The notes: generated by a model from the letters alone, not told the origin. DNA of 64,000 nt from Methanosarcinales archaeon (GCA_905339155.1 CAJPFJ010000030.1:24189-88188); one strand, 5' to 3'. Shown: positions 8,772 through 17,826, counted from the stretch's first letter. Made by a program: numbers and translations.

Positions 8772-9866
8772 ATGGAAAAAATATCACTTATAGATGTTAT
8801 CAAGCACAGGATTTCAAAATATAAACTTCCTATTATCATCGTATTGATCGTCTTGCTTTCAGTCACATTGGTAATTTCAGCGAAAATGCTGGATATCACT
8901 GAAAATCCTGCATTTTGTGGTAAGAATTGCCATATAATGAGACCATATTACGATTCATGGAGAACCTCGTCCCACACTACAGTAAAATGTGTGGAATGTC
9001 ATTATGAACCGGGTGTAATAGGCCATGTAAAAGGTAAAATAAATGGCCTTATGCAATTCTATAGTTATGAGACCACGGTGGAAGAATACAATGGTAAGTT
9101 ATATGCTAAAGTCATGGATAAAAATTGCCTTACATGTCATGAAGATCGTATTTTTTCAACCAATGTTCCATTCACCGGAGTCAACTTCAGTCATAAGAAC
9201 CATTTGCTAAAACCAAACAGAGATATTCAATTAACATGCACAAGCTGCCATTCCATGCTTGTTATCGGAATGAAGGAACATCAATCGGTATCAGATCCAT
9301 CGTGTGCGCAATGTCATCCAAATATGGAACAGAAAGAAAGAGGGCACATAGTGGTAACAACATCTACATGTTTTACCTGCCACTTTAGAGATATCCCTGG
9401 CAATAGCTCCATATCTGGTTGTCCCTCATGCCACGGTCCTCCAAAAGAAACTCCCAGGAATTATACGAACTTTGACCACACAAGCCATCTGGCTCGCGGA
9501 TCTGATTGCCAGACATGCCATACAGATATATCAATAGGCGCAAATGATATTGTTCCAAAGGATAAATGTAATTCATGCCATTATAAATCGGAAAGGCTGG
9601 AAAAATATGATGATTTTAATTTTGTACACAAGAATCATGTGACAAACAATAAGATCGCCTGTTATAACTGTCATTCTGAAGTACAACATGCACCCAGGAT
9701 AAAAGAAAATCTATGTGCCACCTGTCATAAGAGCGAACATCCAGCCGATTGGTTAAATACTCATAAGTCACAGGTATTGATAGGTAAAGTTTGCAGCGAT
9801 TGTCACCAGCCAAAATTCTGCTCGGATTGTCATGCTACAGGAAAGGCTATCAAAAAAGCAATATAA
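8772..9866 (+). CDS. NapC/NrfH-like 13-site multiheme cytochrome, membrane anchored
   Basis: The 364-residue protein has one N-terminal helix (about residues 19-39) followed by ENPAFCGKNCHIMRPYYDSW, which resembles the first heme region of NapC/NrfH quinol dehydrogenases, here as C-X3-CH. Twelve CxxCH motifs follow (CVECH, CLTCH, CTSCH, CAQCH, CFTCH, CPSCH, CQTCH, CNSCH, CYNCH, CATCH, CSDCH, CSDCH). That is far more than the four or five of NapC/NrfH, so a quinol-oxidising head seems joined to a long heme wire. The ATG at 8772 is preceded by AGGGA; the GTG at 8757 overlaps the previous stop and is less likely. Confidence 0.9.
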   Translation: MEKISLIDVIKHRISKYKLPIIIVLIVLLSVTLVISAKMLDITENPAFCGKNCHIMRPYYDSWRTSSHTTVKCVECHYEPGVIGHVKGKINGLMQFYSYETTVEEYNGKLYAKVMDKNCLTCHEDRIFSTNVPFTGVNFSHKNHLLKPNRDIQLTCTSCHSMLVIGMKEHQSVSDPSCAQCHPNMEQKERGHIVVTTSTCFTCHFRDIPGNSSISGCPSCHGPPKETPRNYTNFDHTSHLARGSDCQTCHTDISIGANDIVPKDKCNSCHYKSERLEKYDDFNFVHKNHVTNNKIACYNCHSEVQHAPRIKENLCATCHKSEHPADWLNTHKSQVLIGKVCSDCHQPKFCSDCHATGKAIKKAI

Positions 9867-9878
9867 TTGTTTAAATGG

Positions 9879-9917
9879 AAGTCATACCCTCAAAAAAAAT
9901 AATGTAAGGTGTGACTT
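9879..9917. repeat. Inverted repeat upstream of TnpB remnant
   Basis: AAGTCATACC (9879-9888) and GGTGTGACTT (9908-9917) form a ten-pair stem with one G-T pair. IS200/IS605-family ends carry subterminal hairpins, so this may be the left end of the element whose tnpB remnant follows; it could equally terminate the cytochrome transcript. Confidence 0.4.
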
Positions 9918-9934
9918 TCTCCCTTTTTTATACT

Positions 9935-10186
9935 ATGAGAAAATCATTCCAATTCAGAATATATCCCACTAAAAAACAAGAAGTAGCGTTGGACAGAACA
10001 CTTTCCACATGCAGACATCTCTATAATGATTCTCTTGCAGAACGAAAGCGGCAAGCAGAGCTTAACCGACTGAAACAATCATTCGATGTATTCCCGTGGG
10101 GAAAAACTGAATGGATAAACCATTATGACCAGGCCAATCAACTCCCATTGTCAAAGACAGCATTCCATCCATTTAGCATGTGGTAA
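9935..10186 (+). pseudogene. Truncated TnpB (IS200/IS605, IS1341 type)
   Basis: The 83-residue reading starts MRKSFQFRIYPTKKQE and continues CRHLYNDSLAERKRQ, the N-terminal helix-turn-helix region of TnpB, the RNA-guided nuclease of IS605-type elements. Full TnpB has about 370-430 residues with a RuvC-like active site and zinc finger; all of that is missing. The similarity ends near 10150, where the sequence runs into the tail of an unrelated minus-strand reading frame. An insertion followed by deletion is the simplest explanation. The ATG at 9935 begins the family N-terminus. Confidence 0.8.
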
Positions 10187-10615
10187 AGTCCTACAATACA
10201 TAACAAAAGTTCAGCCGATTTCAAAAGCTTATTAGCTTCTTGTTTTTCAACTCTGGGGATCCCTCCTTCCACGATTCTTGCTTTTCTCTTTAGATAGTTC
10301 GACTTCTCCACAGTCTGGCTTAAATCATCAATAGGAAGCTCTATCTTCCCAACATTGTGAAGAATAGGATAAGCCATATCCTCTATGAGTTTTCTAACAT
10401 TCACGCCATTCACATATATGTACTTCCTTGATGCTATTACCCGCCCAAGAGTTGGTTCCTCTCTTAGCAATTTTCCAATACGGTTAAGAAGGTTGATGTT
10501 TTTTCTAAGTTTGGCAATCCTTTTCTTCCCAAGTATCTTTGTAGGTTTATGGATAATTCTACCTGCTGCTACCACATCGAAGCTTAAGAAAACCATGCCT
10601 GCCGCTACTCTGCTT
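10138..10615 (-). pseudogene. Unidentified gene remnant joined to a broken DUF4386 gene
   Basis: An open frame of about 158 residues reads from near 10615 to a stop at 10138 and includes basic segments such as KILGKKRIAKLRKNINLLNRI. I do not recognise it. The same frame stays open further upstream (to 10842), but there it overlaps the DUF4386 reading in another frame and has no conserved look. It starts where the DUF4386 similarity stops and ends where the TnpB remnant stops, so it is best read as a fragment of some gene captured between two rearrangement points. It might be a live chimeric gene, but no ribosome binding site supports this. Confidence 0.35.
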
Positions 10616-11006
10616 GTGGTATGACCATTTCTTGCAAGAATATTGGAAGAGCCAATAAGAGCGTCATCCCTGAAGGTTCTTTGCCGAACATAATTAATAA
10701 AGCCATTGATAACAACAATACAATTCCAATTAAACCCCAACCTGATAGCCATTGAGGAATTAGTTTTGATTGATAAAATATATAGTAATACATCAGAGCG
10801 CCCAGGCAAAAAGCGATTACCCCAAACACAAAGCCCGCCCAATTACGAACTGCTAGCATCAAAGTGCCCAAGGTCTGAAAATAGGAAGCATCCGGAGTTC
10901 CTGCTCTTACATATTCCTGACTTAATGTCAATAGTGATAGCAGGCCGAGTGCAGCAACAATATAGAACACTCCCACAATTATTGCGTTCTTTCTGTTCGT
11001 ATTCAT
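10605..11006 (-). pseudogene. DUF4386-family membrane protein, internally deleted and truncated copy
   Basis: The reading starts [16 protein letters not shown] and then jumps to ALGLLSLLTLSQEYV. Compared with the paralog at 13879-14526, about 80 residues between these parts are missing, and the end after LPIFLQEMV is replaced by four unrelated residues and a stop. DUF4386 proteins are small multi-helix membrane proteins of unknown role. The gene is followed after the start of the next upstream gene by an oxidoreductase, the same order as in the second copy. Confidence 0.75.
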
Positions 11007-12003
11007 TTCTTTTCTCCTTTTTTGTTATTATGTCCCATAGTTATTACGACATTTCCCTTTTTGTGTCCTTGTTCAACATACCTGAAAGCCTCGGCAGTCT
11101 GTTCTAACGTATAGCACCTATCTATAACCGGTTTTATCTTTCCTGCCTCCATAAGCTCTTTTAGAAAAATCAAATTAACCGTGCTTGCGACTGCGTTCCC
11201 GCCTTTGACTTTCTTGCCGCCTATCATTGAAGTCCATAACATTTGAACCAGCTCCGGCAGCTCAATTAAATTCACAAGATAGACTCCTTTTTCTTTAGCA
11301 AGCTCTTGCAGAGTGAAAACGACGTCTTGCCTACCACATCAAAAATAACATCATAAGTTTCACCGTTTTTAGTAAAATCCTCTTTCGTGTAATCAATGAC
11401 CTTATCAGCTCCCAGGGATTTCACCATTTCCACGTTCGTGGTACTGCATACTCCGGTAACTTCCGCGCCATAGTATTTGGCAAGCTGTACCGCAAAAGTA
11501 CCTATACCTCCGGAGGCGCCATTGATAAGCACTTTTTGTCCGGCCTGGATCTTCCCCAGATCCCTGATGAAATATAATGCAGTATTCCCCGCCAGGGGAA
11601 CAGAGGCGGCTTCCTCCCAGGCCGTGTTGGTCGGTTTTATCGTCAGTACTCCGCCTTCGGGTATACATATGTACTCGGCATGGGCGCCAAGAGCGTCGGG
11701 TGTCCCAAAAACCTGGTCACCTTTTTTAAATCGTTTTACATCTTTGCCTACAGCTTCAATTTCTCCGGCCAGATCAATCCCCAGTATATTTATTTTTGGT
11801 TTCTTGAAACCAAAATACATTCGCGCGAAAAGCAGGAACAATTTAGGCACAAAGGTGAAATTACGAACGTTACAGTCTGAGGTTGTTACTGTTGTAGCAT
11901 GTATTTTTATCAGTACTTCATTGTCCTTGGGAACAGGTTTTTCAACCTCTTTAAGCTGAAGTTCATCCGGTGGTCCGTATTTTGTGTGTAATATTGCTTT
12001 CAT
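11003..12003 (-). pseudogene. Zinc-free quinone oxidoreductase-like MDR protein with one frameshift
   Basis: The first frame (12003 to 11272) gives a 243-residue MDR-superfamily protein: [20 protein letters not shown], the GDQVFG segment, and the NAD(P)H motif [16 protein letters not shown]. It stops just after [10 protein letters not shown]. The rest of the family ([12 protein letters not shown] ... [11 protein letters not shown]) continues in another frame from 11275 to 11003. Adding one A to the AAAAA run near 11288 restores a single 333-residue frame that aligns end to end with the intact copy at 12915-13925. It is either a recent pseudogene or a homopolymer sequencing error. Confidence 0.85.
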
Positions 12004-12048
12004 GAGTTTTCTCCAGGATTGTGCTATTGCAGTCCGGTGAAGCGATTG

Positions 12049-12678
12049 TTATGTTATCAATATCTTCTTTGCAGCAATGAAATATTGTTGTCCACTTTGA
12101 TTCAAACATTCAGTTTCAACAATTTCAAAATTTCCATTAGCTATTGAATCTTCTAATTCAGAGATTTTAAATGATCTTATATTTGGAATTAATCCAATTT
12201 TACTTACAAGTGATAATAGAATACTTAGAAATGTCTTCTCTCCCATACAAGGTGTTGTAGAAATAATCAATCCTTCCGGTTTCAATAATTCATTCATCCT
12301 CTTCATAACCTTGGGTGTATCTTCTAATAAATGCAGAATATAAAAAACTAAGATCACATCAAATGAGCCTCTCTTATATTTCTCATCAAATATTGTTGAT
12401 TGTGAGTAGTCTATATTTTCAATTTTGCGCCCATCTGCTTTTCTTTTTGCAATCTCGATCATTTTAGACGATGCATCAATAGCATGAATCACTTTCACAT
12501 TGTCAGCAATTTCATTGGATATTAGTCCAGTCCTACATCCGTAATCTAAAACAATATCACTGATTTTGAGATACTTTTTAGTTTTTTCAATAATCTTAAT
12601 GTAAGTCAATTCATCTTTTTTTTCTTCTCGATCATAATCATTCGCCATCTTATCCCAAAACTTTTCTGATCTATTCAT
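12049..12678 (-). CDS. Class I SAM-dependent methyltransferase
   Basis: The 209-residue protein has the Rossmann methyltransferase order: motif I VLDYGCRTGLIS near residue 45 (Arg replaces the usual Gly of GCGTG), the acidic IDASSKMIEIAKRK near 70, FDVILVFYILHLL near 107, and LLKPEGLIISTTP near 134. Small-molecule methyltransfer is the family role; the substrate is unknown. It sits between a frameshifted oxidoreductase and a shrunken third copy of the same oxidoreductase, overlapping the latter's end by eight bases, so it probably entered that locus later. The start ATG at 12678 follows no clear ribosome binding site. Confidence 0.82.
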   Translation of the reverse strand: MNRSEKFWDKMANDYDREEKKDELTYIKIIEKTKKYLKISDIVLDYGCRTGLISNEIADNVKVIHAIDASSKMIEIAKRKADGRKIENIDYSQSTIFDEKYKRGSFDVILVFYILHLLEDTPKVMKRMNELLKPEGLIISTTPCMGEKTFLSILLSLVSKIGLIPNIRSFKISELEDSIANGNFEIVETECLNQSGQQYFIAAKKILIT

Positions 12679-12862
12679 TCTTTACATCCCTCCGTTGAAC
12701 ATTTATGCCTTTAAACAATACCCCGATAACTTCTGCTCCATAGTACTTGGCAAGTTGAACTGCATAAGTACCTATAGCTCCGGAAGCGCCATGGATAGGT
12801 TTTCCACCTCTTTGAGTTAGTTCATCAGGTGGCCCGAATTTTGTGTGTAAAATCGCTTTCAT
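12671..12862 (-). pseudogene. Remnant of a third MDR oxidoreductase copy, large internal deletion
   Basis: The start [15 protein letters not shown] matches the N-terminus of the neighbouring oxidoreductases. A frameshift then turns the LKEVEKP segment into TQRGGKP, and about 120 residues are missing before [25 protein letters not shown], the nucleotide-binding segment. The remainder is gone. This shows at least three copies of the oxidoreductase once stood here. Confidence 0.8.
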
Positions 12863-12914
12863 GATTATTCCTCCAATTTACTTTGATTTTGTCATTTTAA
12901 TTTCTCTTAATTTA

Positions 12915-13925
12915 TTAAATTTTATTGTTGTGTTCCACAGTTATTACTACATTTCCCTTTTTGTGTCCTAAGTCCACATATCTATGAGCTTCGGCAGTCT
13001 GTTCCAAAAGATAGCGCCTATCAATGAATGATTTTATCTTTCCCGCCTCTATAAGCTCTTTGATGAAAATCAGATCTTCTTGCTTATCTATCGCCAACGC
13101 ACATATTACTCTCTTGGTGCCTGCCATTTTCGTCCATAGCATTTGAAAAAGCTGTTTCATCTTAAAGCTGGCTAAAAGATAGCGTCCGTTTTGTTTTAGT
13201 GAGCTCTTACAGCCTGAAAACGAACTCTTGCCTAATATGTCAAAAATAAGATCATAGGTTTCGCCGCTTTGGGTAAAATCTTCTTTAGCGTAATCAATGA
13301 CCTTATCCGCTCCCAGAGATTTTACAAATTCTAATCTAGGGGCACTGCATACCCCTGTAACTTCTGCCCCAAAATATTTTGCTATCTGTACCGCTGCTGA
13401 ACCTATCCCTCCACTGGCTCCATTGACCAAAACTTTTTGCCCTGACTGGATATTCATTTTTCTAAGCAAATTCAATGCCATTATTGCACCATAAGGAACG
13501 ATGGCGGCTTCCTCATAGGTCATATTGGCGGGTTTTATAGCCACACACCCGTCTTCAGGCATACATAGATACTCGGCGTAAGCACCCATGTTTTGACCGA
13601 GATATCCAAAAACCTGGTCGCCTTTCTTAAACAAGTTTACATCTTTGCCAGCTGATTCAATTTGCCCAGCAAACTCATTCCCCAGTATTGTTATCTTTGG
13701 TTTTGTAAAACCAAAATACATTTTCGCGAAAAACCAGAAGAGCAAAGGCATACTGAATTTTCCCGGGGAGATATCTTTGAAATTTCGAGCCAAAAGATCC
13801 CCGAAGTTTACAGATGTCGCATGTACTCTTATTAGTACTTCATTGTCCTTAGGAGCAGGTTTTTCTACGTCTTTTAATTCAAGAACATCGGGGGGCCCGT
13901 ATTTTGTGTATACAATCGCTTTCAT
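12915..13925 (-). CDS. NAD(P)-dependent quinone oxidoreductase-like MDR protein (intact copy)
   Basis: The 336-residue protein is a full-length medium-chain reductase of the zinc-free quinone oxidoreductase type: [51 protein letters not shown], and the nucleotide motif [16 protein letters not shown] near residue 164. No cysteine set for structural zinc is seen. The family reduces quinones or enones with NADPH; the substrate here is unknown. It is the least damaged of three copies in 11003-13925. Its start overlaps the truncated end of the adjacent DUF4386 gene by 47 bases. Confidence 0.88.
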   Translation of the reverse strand: MKAIVYTKYGPPDVLELKDVEKPAPKDNEVLIRVHATSVNFGDLLARNFKDISPGKFSMPLLFWFFAKMYFGFTKPKITILGNEFAGQIESAGKDVNLFKKGDQVFGYLGQNMGAYAEYLCMPEDGCVAIKPANMTYEEAAIVPYGAIMALNLLRKMNIQSGQKVLVNGASGGIGSAAVQIAKYFGAEVTGVCSAPRLEFVKSLGADKVIDYAKEDFTQSGETYDLIFDILGKSSFSGCKSSLKQNGRYLLASFKMKQLFQMLWTKMAGTKRVICALAIDKQEDLIFIKELIEAGKIKSFIDRRYLLEQTAEAHRYVDLGHKKGNVVITVEHNNKI

Positions 13926-14526
13926 AGATAGTTTTCCTTTTATAGAATATAATACCGATTTGTAAGAACGATGTTTTCTGGATCTCCTGTCTTGCCTTTA
14001 CATCACAGATTTCACCAGGACAGTATTGCATTTTCTCTTTATTAAACCAGTGATAAAATACATAGTTATACATCACAGTGCCTAGGCAAAAAGCGATTTG
14101 CGCAAACACTAAAGGCGCCCAAAAACGCACTGTGAGCAGCAAAGCAACTGCGGTTTGAAAAGTGGAAGCAGCAGGAGCATCTGCTTTTGCAGCTTCCTGG
14201 CTTAGTGTCAGTAATAATAGTAGGCCGAGCGTACCAACAATCTGGAATACGTTCTCAATAATTCGGGAACCAACCGCTCCAAGAGCCAAGAACTTGTTAT
14301 GTTTTTTTAAGACTGGATATAGCCAAATTGCATTGTTCGCACATCCAAATGCCATAACTAACTCGAGGAACGCTCCCAACATCACGAGATTTTTATTCTT
14401 GGTTAAATTAATAAGAAGATTTGGGTCATCCAGTATTGGTTTCAAAATAACAGCGCTGAATGCGCCTGCAAACCCAAGAAGGAATAATACACCCACAATT
14501 ATTGCTGCCTTTCTGTCTGAATTCAT
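13879..14526 (-). CDS. DUF4386-family membrane protein, C-terminus replaced
   Basis: Residues 1-165 match the DUF4386 pattern with about five membrane helices ([71 protein letters not shown]). After the [12 protein letters not shown] segment the remaining 45 residues are unrelated and run into the start of the oxidoreductase gene, so the last helix or two of the family are lost. It may be non-functional. It forms a repeat unit with the oxidoreductase; the same pair occurs at 10605-12003. Confidence 0.7.
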   Translation of the reverse strand: MNSDRKAAIIVGVLFLLGFAGAFSAVILKPILDDPNLLINLTKNKNLVMLGAFLELVMAFGCANNAIWLYPVLKKHNKFLALGAVGSRIIENVFQIVGTLGLLLLLTLSQEAAKADAPAASTFQTAVALLLTVRFWAPLVFAQIAFCLGTVMYNYVFYHWFNKEKMQYCPGEICDVKARQEIQKTSFLQIGIIFYKRKTIYESDCIHKIRAPRCS

Positions 14527-14812
14527 TTCTTTTTAATTCTCCTGTACGATATTCCACTCGTTTTTAGATAAGTCCTCTGAAAAGACAAAACTTAATCATA
14601 ACTAGAACATCTTAATACATAATCTTTACTATTAATCGTCAAATAAGAGTTTATTATAACTATATAAGTAATATAAAACAATATAGTTACCATTAAATTA
14701 CACCTAGTATTAGGAATGAAAAATCATAACTATATGAATATATACTCAAATATATTTGAAAATGGAGCTAACCTAATGTTTACCCCCTCTTTTGAGTTCC
14801 AATAGTATCTAC
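14527..14812. other. AT-rich gap without a recognisable gene
   Basis: The stretch between the DUF4386 gene and the acyltransferase remnant is very AT-rich, with several TATA-like strings but no reading frame that looks coding. It may hold the promoter of the minus-strand DUF4386/oxidoreductase unit. Confidence 0.5.
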
Positions 14813-15049
14813 CTAAAATGAGATATTAAAGGTATTTTGTGAATTAAAATATGGAAATACCTTTAATACCGGATTAAATAACGGAGCAGCAAAGGAACCA
14901 TATAAACGAAACCAAAAAGGATGGGGCTCAATTAACACATAAGGAGATATATTTGCAGCAATCATGGTGAAAATTGCCAGACCTCTCAAAATGTCGATCT
15001 TTTTATCTCGCGTAACCATAGTCTCCTTCTCATGCTTTTCATGTTTCAA
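14813..15049 (-). pseudogene. Fragment of a DUF1624/acyltransferase-type membrane protein
   Basis: The 78-residue reading contains RDKKIDILRGLAIFTMIAAN, the N-terminal helix signature (R-x-x-x-I-D-x-x-R-G) of heparan-acetyltransferase-like and acyltransferase-3-like membrane proteins. Full members have 350 or more residues with about ten helices; here the similarity stops near FAAPLFN. The truncated end faces the GC-rich island at 15170, which suggests that the island's arrival removed the rest. Confidence 0.65.
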
Positions 15050-15151
15050 AAACGATACTAAGCAAAGGTAAATTATTATTGTCTAATTTCATATACTTCC
15101 ACCCATTTTAATTAGCAGTCTTCCCCAAATAACCTCTAATTAATGTTATAT

Positions 15152-16087
15152 TTACTTGAAGATAGTATCCACAAGTCGGCGGCGGGCGAGTTCGGCGGCG
15201 TAGCGGCGCCCGAGCTGATCGCCGTGGCTTGCGAGCCAGATGCGCACGCTCTCGGTGCCGCGCGGTGGTTCGTGCGAGACAAGAAGCTCCTCCATCAGGC
15301 CCGCGAGCTCCTCGCGCGACAGGATCACCTCGCGCAAAATCCAGCCCACCGCACGGATCAGCCCAAGTGCGAACCAGGGCGGGACATGGAGAATGCGCGC
15401 CTGCTGCCCAGTCGCGGCCGCAATCGCACGCACCAGTTCCTCGAAGGTCATCACCTCGGGCCCCGCCGCGTCGAGCGTCACGCTCTCATCAAGCAGCGCC
15501 GCATCGGCGACAATCCGTCCCACATCGTCGAGCGTGATTGGCTGGAGCCTATAGTGTCCCGACCCGGGCATCGCGAAAATCGGGAAGCTGCGCAGAAACC
15601 AAGCGATATTGTTGACGAGGATGTCGTGCTCTCCAACAATCAGCGTTGGGCGGACTATGGCGAAGGGCAAACCGCAGGCATGGACCCTCTCCTCGACGAT
15701 TGCCTTGCCGCGGTAATAGCCGAGCTTTGATCTTAACGATGGATTGCTAACGCTAATATGGACGACCCGCGTCACGCCCGCACGCCGCGCCGCCTGTAGA
15801 AGGACCTCGGTGTTCTCCACGGCGCGCTCGATGCTGACGCCAACGAACGGGTAGCGCACCCAGTAGGTATTCACAAGCAGCCGCGCGCCACGCAGTGCAT
15901 CCTCGAGCGCTGACGGATCCTCGAACTGGAGAGGGCGAGCCTCGATCCGCGGGGTGCCGTCGAGGGGCGCGAGCGGGACACGTCGGTTAGTGAGAGTGCG
16001 CAGGGCGAGCCCGCGCGCCCGAAGCTCTCTAGCCACCGCTCTTCCGGTGTAGCTGAGCGCCCCAGTGACTACGGCGAGGTCGGGCAC
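15152..16087 (-). CDS. NAD(P)-binding SDR/NmrA-like protein (NDUFA9-type), foreign GC-rich gene
   Basis: The 311-residue protein has an atypical short-chain reductase Rossmann motif TGALSYTGRAVA at residue 8, RVVHISVSNPSLRSKLGYYRGKAIVEE near 120 (Tyr/Lys pair), and FAIVRPTLIVGE near 150. Such proteins bind NAD(P)H and act as epimerase-like or complex I assembly-type proteins. The GTG start at 16087 follows GGAGGAATAG. Codon use is strongly GC-biased, rich in Arg and Ala (GCG, CGC, GAG), unlike the AT-rich genes around it. It was most likely acquired from a GC-rich bacterium. Confidence 0.88.
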   Translation of the reverse strand: MPDLAVVTGALSYTGRAVARELRARGLALRTLTNRRVPLAPLDGTPRIEARPLQFEDPSALEDALRGARLLVNTYWVRYPFVGVSIERAVENTEVLLQAARRAGVTRVVHISVSNPSLRSKLGYYRGKAIVEERVHACGLPFAIVRPTLIVGEHDILVNNIAWFLRSFPIFAMPGSGHYRLQPITLDDVGRIVADAALLDESVTLDAAGPEVMTFEELVRAIAAATGQQARILHVPPWFALGLIRAVGWILREVILSREELAGLMEELLVSHEPPRGTESVRIWLASHGDQLGRRYAAELARRRLVDTIFK

Positions 16088-16185
16088 CTATTCCTCCACG
16101 CGCGCCGCAATCACGGCGCAAAGCAGCCGGCTGAGATAGCTTCGCAGCTCACAGACGGGCACTTGCCCGACAGGCACGATAATCC
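15170..16185. other. GC-rich island of probable foreign origin
   Basis: Base composition changes abruptly from AT-rich to about two-thirds GC at roughly 15172 and back at roughly 16185. The island holds one complete gene and part of a small upstream frame. Both flanks carry broken genes (acyltransferase fragment on the left, PH-domain fragment on the right). I see no transposase, terminal repeat or tRNA at the borders. Confidence 0.8.
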
Positions 16186-16216
16186 TTTTCTGCAATTCTG
16201 ATGCTTCATTTGACAT
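16088..16216 (-). CDS. Small chimeric reading frame at the island border
   Basis: A 42-residue frame starts at the ATG 16214-16216 (MSNEASELQKRIIVPVGQ) and ends with a TAG directly before the GTG of the SDR gene. The first third is AT-rich and the rest GC-rich, so the island junction lies inside it. The GC-rich part may be the 3' end of the donor gene that preceded the SDR in its original operon. I would not assume it is expressed. Confidence 0.35.
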   Translation of the reverse strand: MSNEASELQKRIIVPVGQVPVCELRSYLSRLLCAVIAARVEE

Positions 16217-16268
16217 TTGTAGTCTGACAATTAATAATTATTGACAGGAGACAAAAACATATGGGAGG

Positions 16269-16499
16269 TTAGTGATGAATGAGCGGATTATGATATGAAG
16301 TGCTGTCTGGTGACAGCAACATTGTAACTGGGCAATATATACATTTATCATTTGTCACAAGAATCGTATTTGGTGTAAATAATGATCCGCCAGGCAAAGT
16401 TCTCGATTGTTCAGCAATTATCAGGATTTTTTCTCCTTCTGCTAGCATTGATTTCATTTCTTCATCTATTTCTGTCTCTGTCATTTTTGTTTTCCTCAT
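16269..16499 (-). pseudogene. Fragment of a bacterial PH-like domain protein
   Basis: The 76-residue reading contains EEMKSMLAEGEKILIIAEQSR and GGSLFTPNTILVTNDK, which resembles the start of short PH-domain proteins (bPH type) that continue with several beta strands. After ILVTNDKCIYC the sequence no longer fits and soon stops. It is likely a decayed gene beside the GC-rich island. Confidence 0.5.
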
Positions 16500-16770
16500 T
16501 TACCGATATTGTTTCCTGATAAAGTGAAAAGAAAGCAGAAGATACGATGCGATTATCGGATTACGGCTTAATTTCTTTTATCTTTCCAGGTTTCCCTGTA
16601 ATTTCCTCACAGCGAACATAGCTTCACTGTTTGTCTAATTTGAAGGTGCAGTCCATTCGAGTGTAGTCCTGACATTGTGCCATAAGTGCCGGATTCAGTG
16701 AACCGTTTGCATCTGTTAAAGTTCGACCGGACGCAGGAGCTATCTCATTTTAACTTTTTTATTATAGTCT
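16500..16770. other. Gap with possible gene debris
   Basis: One minus-strand frame reads GSLNPALMAQCQDYTRMDC with no start or conserved domain. Otherwise I see nothing in this stretch. It fits the general decay around the island. Confidence 0.3.
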
Positions 16771-17793
16771 TTATTGGACACGGTACAGTCTGAAACTGCT
16801 ACTGCATGGCAGTCTGCCAGAAATCCAGATGCTTCTTTCCTCAGGCAAAAATACCAGAGAACTGACAGTACTTATATCGCCATGGCGGCAAATCGTAAGA
16901 TCGTCGGGAAGGTGAGCATGATCACGGGTGAGAGAGAACATCATTTCAAGGTCACGTTTTCCCATATGCTCAAGCAGCCATCTAATCCTTTTCAAACGAG
17001 TTTCACTTGATGTTGTGTCAGGAGGACTTAGCCCAAAGAGGTCATCGTCGGTGTAATGGTTCGTAGTTGCCACATACCCATTCTCCGGATTGATAACAGC
17101 ACATTTAACCGAGGAGCACTCAACCACCCTCATACCTCCTCTGGCATCAGCAAGCAACACATTACCTCCAGTTGTGCGGGGCGAATTCATCAGAATCGCA
17201 GTAGCTTCTTCCACGTTGTTGCAATTATGCAATATGATACGGCTGATAAAAGGTTTCGGGAGGCCGTAGCTCACCTGCCTTGAAGAAACTGTTGTTCCCA
17301 CGAATACAAGTCCATCCCCGTTCATACCTAACATGCTAATCATGCCGGGCATAGTCAGGAGGAGGACAACTCTTTTTTTGAACGGAGCTATCCTGAAGAG
17401 CGTGAGGAACCCACCGTATTCCTCTGCAAGGTCAAGATTCTGGGCTGCAATGCATCGTCTGCCGTCGGTAATGCCCCATGCAGTGCAATAATGTATTTCT
17501 TTCCTACCTGCAATCCTCGGTATCTCGAACATGCAGTTTAAGGAGAGGACGGTCTCGTATTCAATTCCTGCTCCATCAGCTATTCCGTGCACTTCTTCGA
17601 GCAGGTCGGGAGTATGTTTCTCCGCAAACCTGCTAAATTTCATGCTGATTTTTATTGCGGTGTTCCAGGGGATATTGCGTGCAGCCAATTTTGTGCGAAA
17701 CAGATGGCAAAACCGCTTTATCTCACCAGATAGTGCTTCTCCATGGTGGTATCCTATATCATAATGGGAGCCCTGAAGGGATATCAGATTCAT
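16771..17793 (-). CDS. C45-family peptidase / acyl-CoA:6-APA acyltransferase-like Ntn-hydrolase
   Basis: The 340-residue protein matches the C45 (AAT) family: SHYDIGYHHGEALSGEI at the N-terminus, ADGAGIEYETVLSLNCMFE near residue 72, and HYCTAWGITDGRRCIAAQNLDL, where the Cys before TAW is the expected autoproteolytic N-terminal nucleophile. Conserved LLADARGGMRVVECS and ATTNHY follow. Members cut themselves to expose the nucleophile and then hydrolyse or transfer acyl groups on amides; the natural substrate in archaea is unknown. AAGG stands before the ATG. The gene appears intact within an otherwise decayed region. Confidence 0.85.
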   Translation of the reverse strand: MNLISLQGSHYDIGYHHGEALSGEIKRFCHLFRTKLAARNIPWNTAIKISMKFSRFAEKHTPDLLEEVHGIADGAGIEYETVLSLNCMFEIPRIAGRKEIHYCTAWGITDGRRCIAAQNLDLAEEYGGFLTLFRIAPFKKRVVLLLTMPGMISMLGMNGDGLVFVGTTVSSRQVSYGLPKPFISRIILHNCNNVEEATAILMNSPRTTGGNVLLADARGGMRVVECSSVKCAVINPENGYVATTNHYTDDDLFGLSPPDTTSSETRLKRIRWLLEHMGKRDLEMMFSLTRDHAHLPDDLTICRHGDISTVSSLVFLPEERSIWISGRLPCSSSFRLYRVQ

Positions 17794-17826
17794 TGATTAC
17801 CTTTTTATCGGACTATAAATTACATT

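Noticed and set aside
15143..15730. Long plus-strand open frames across the GC-rich island
   Set aside because: They are opposite-strand shadows of the SDR gene; high GC removes stop codons. No ribosome binding site or known domain.
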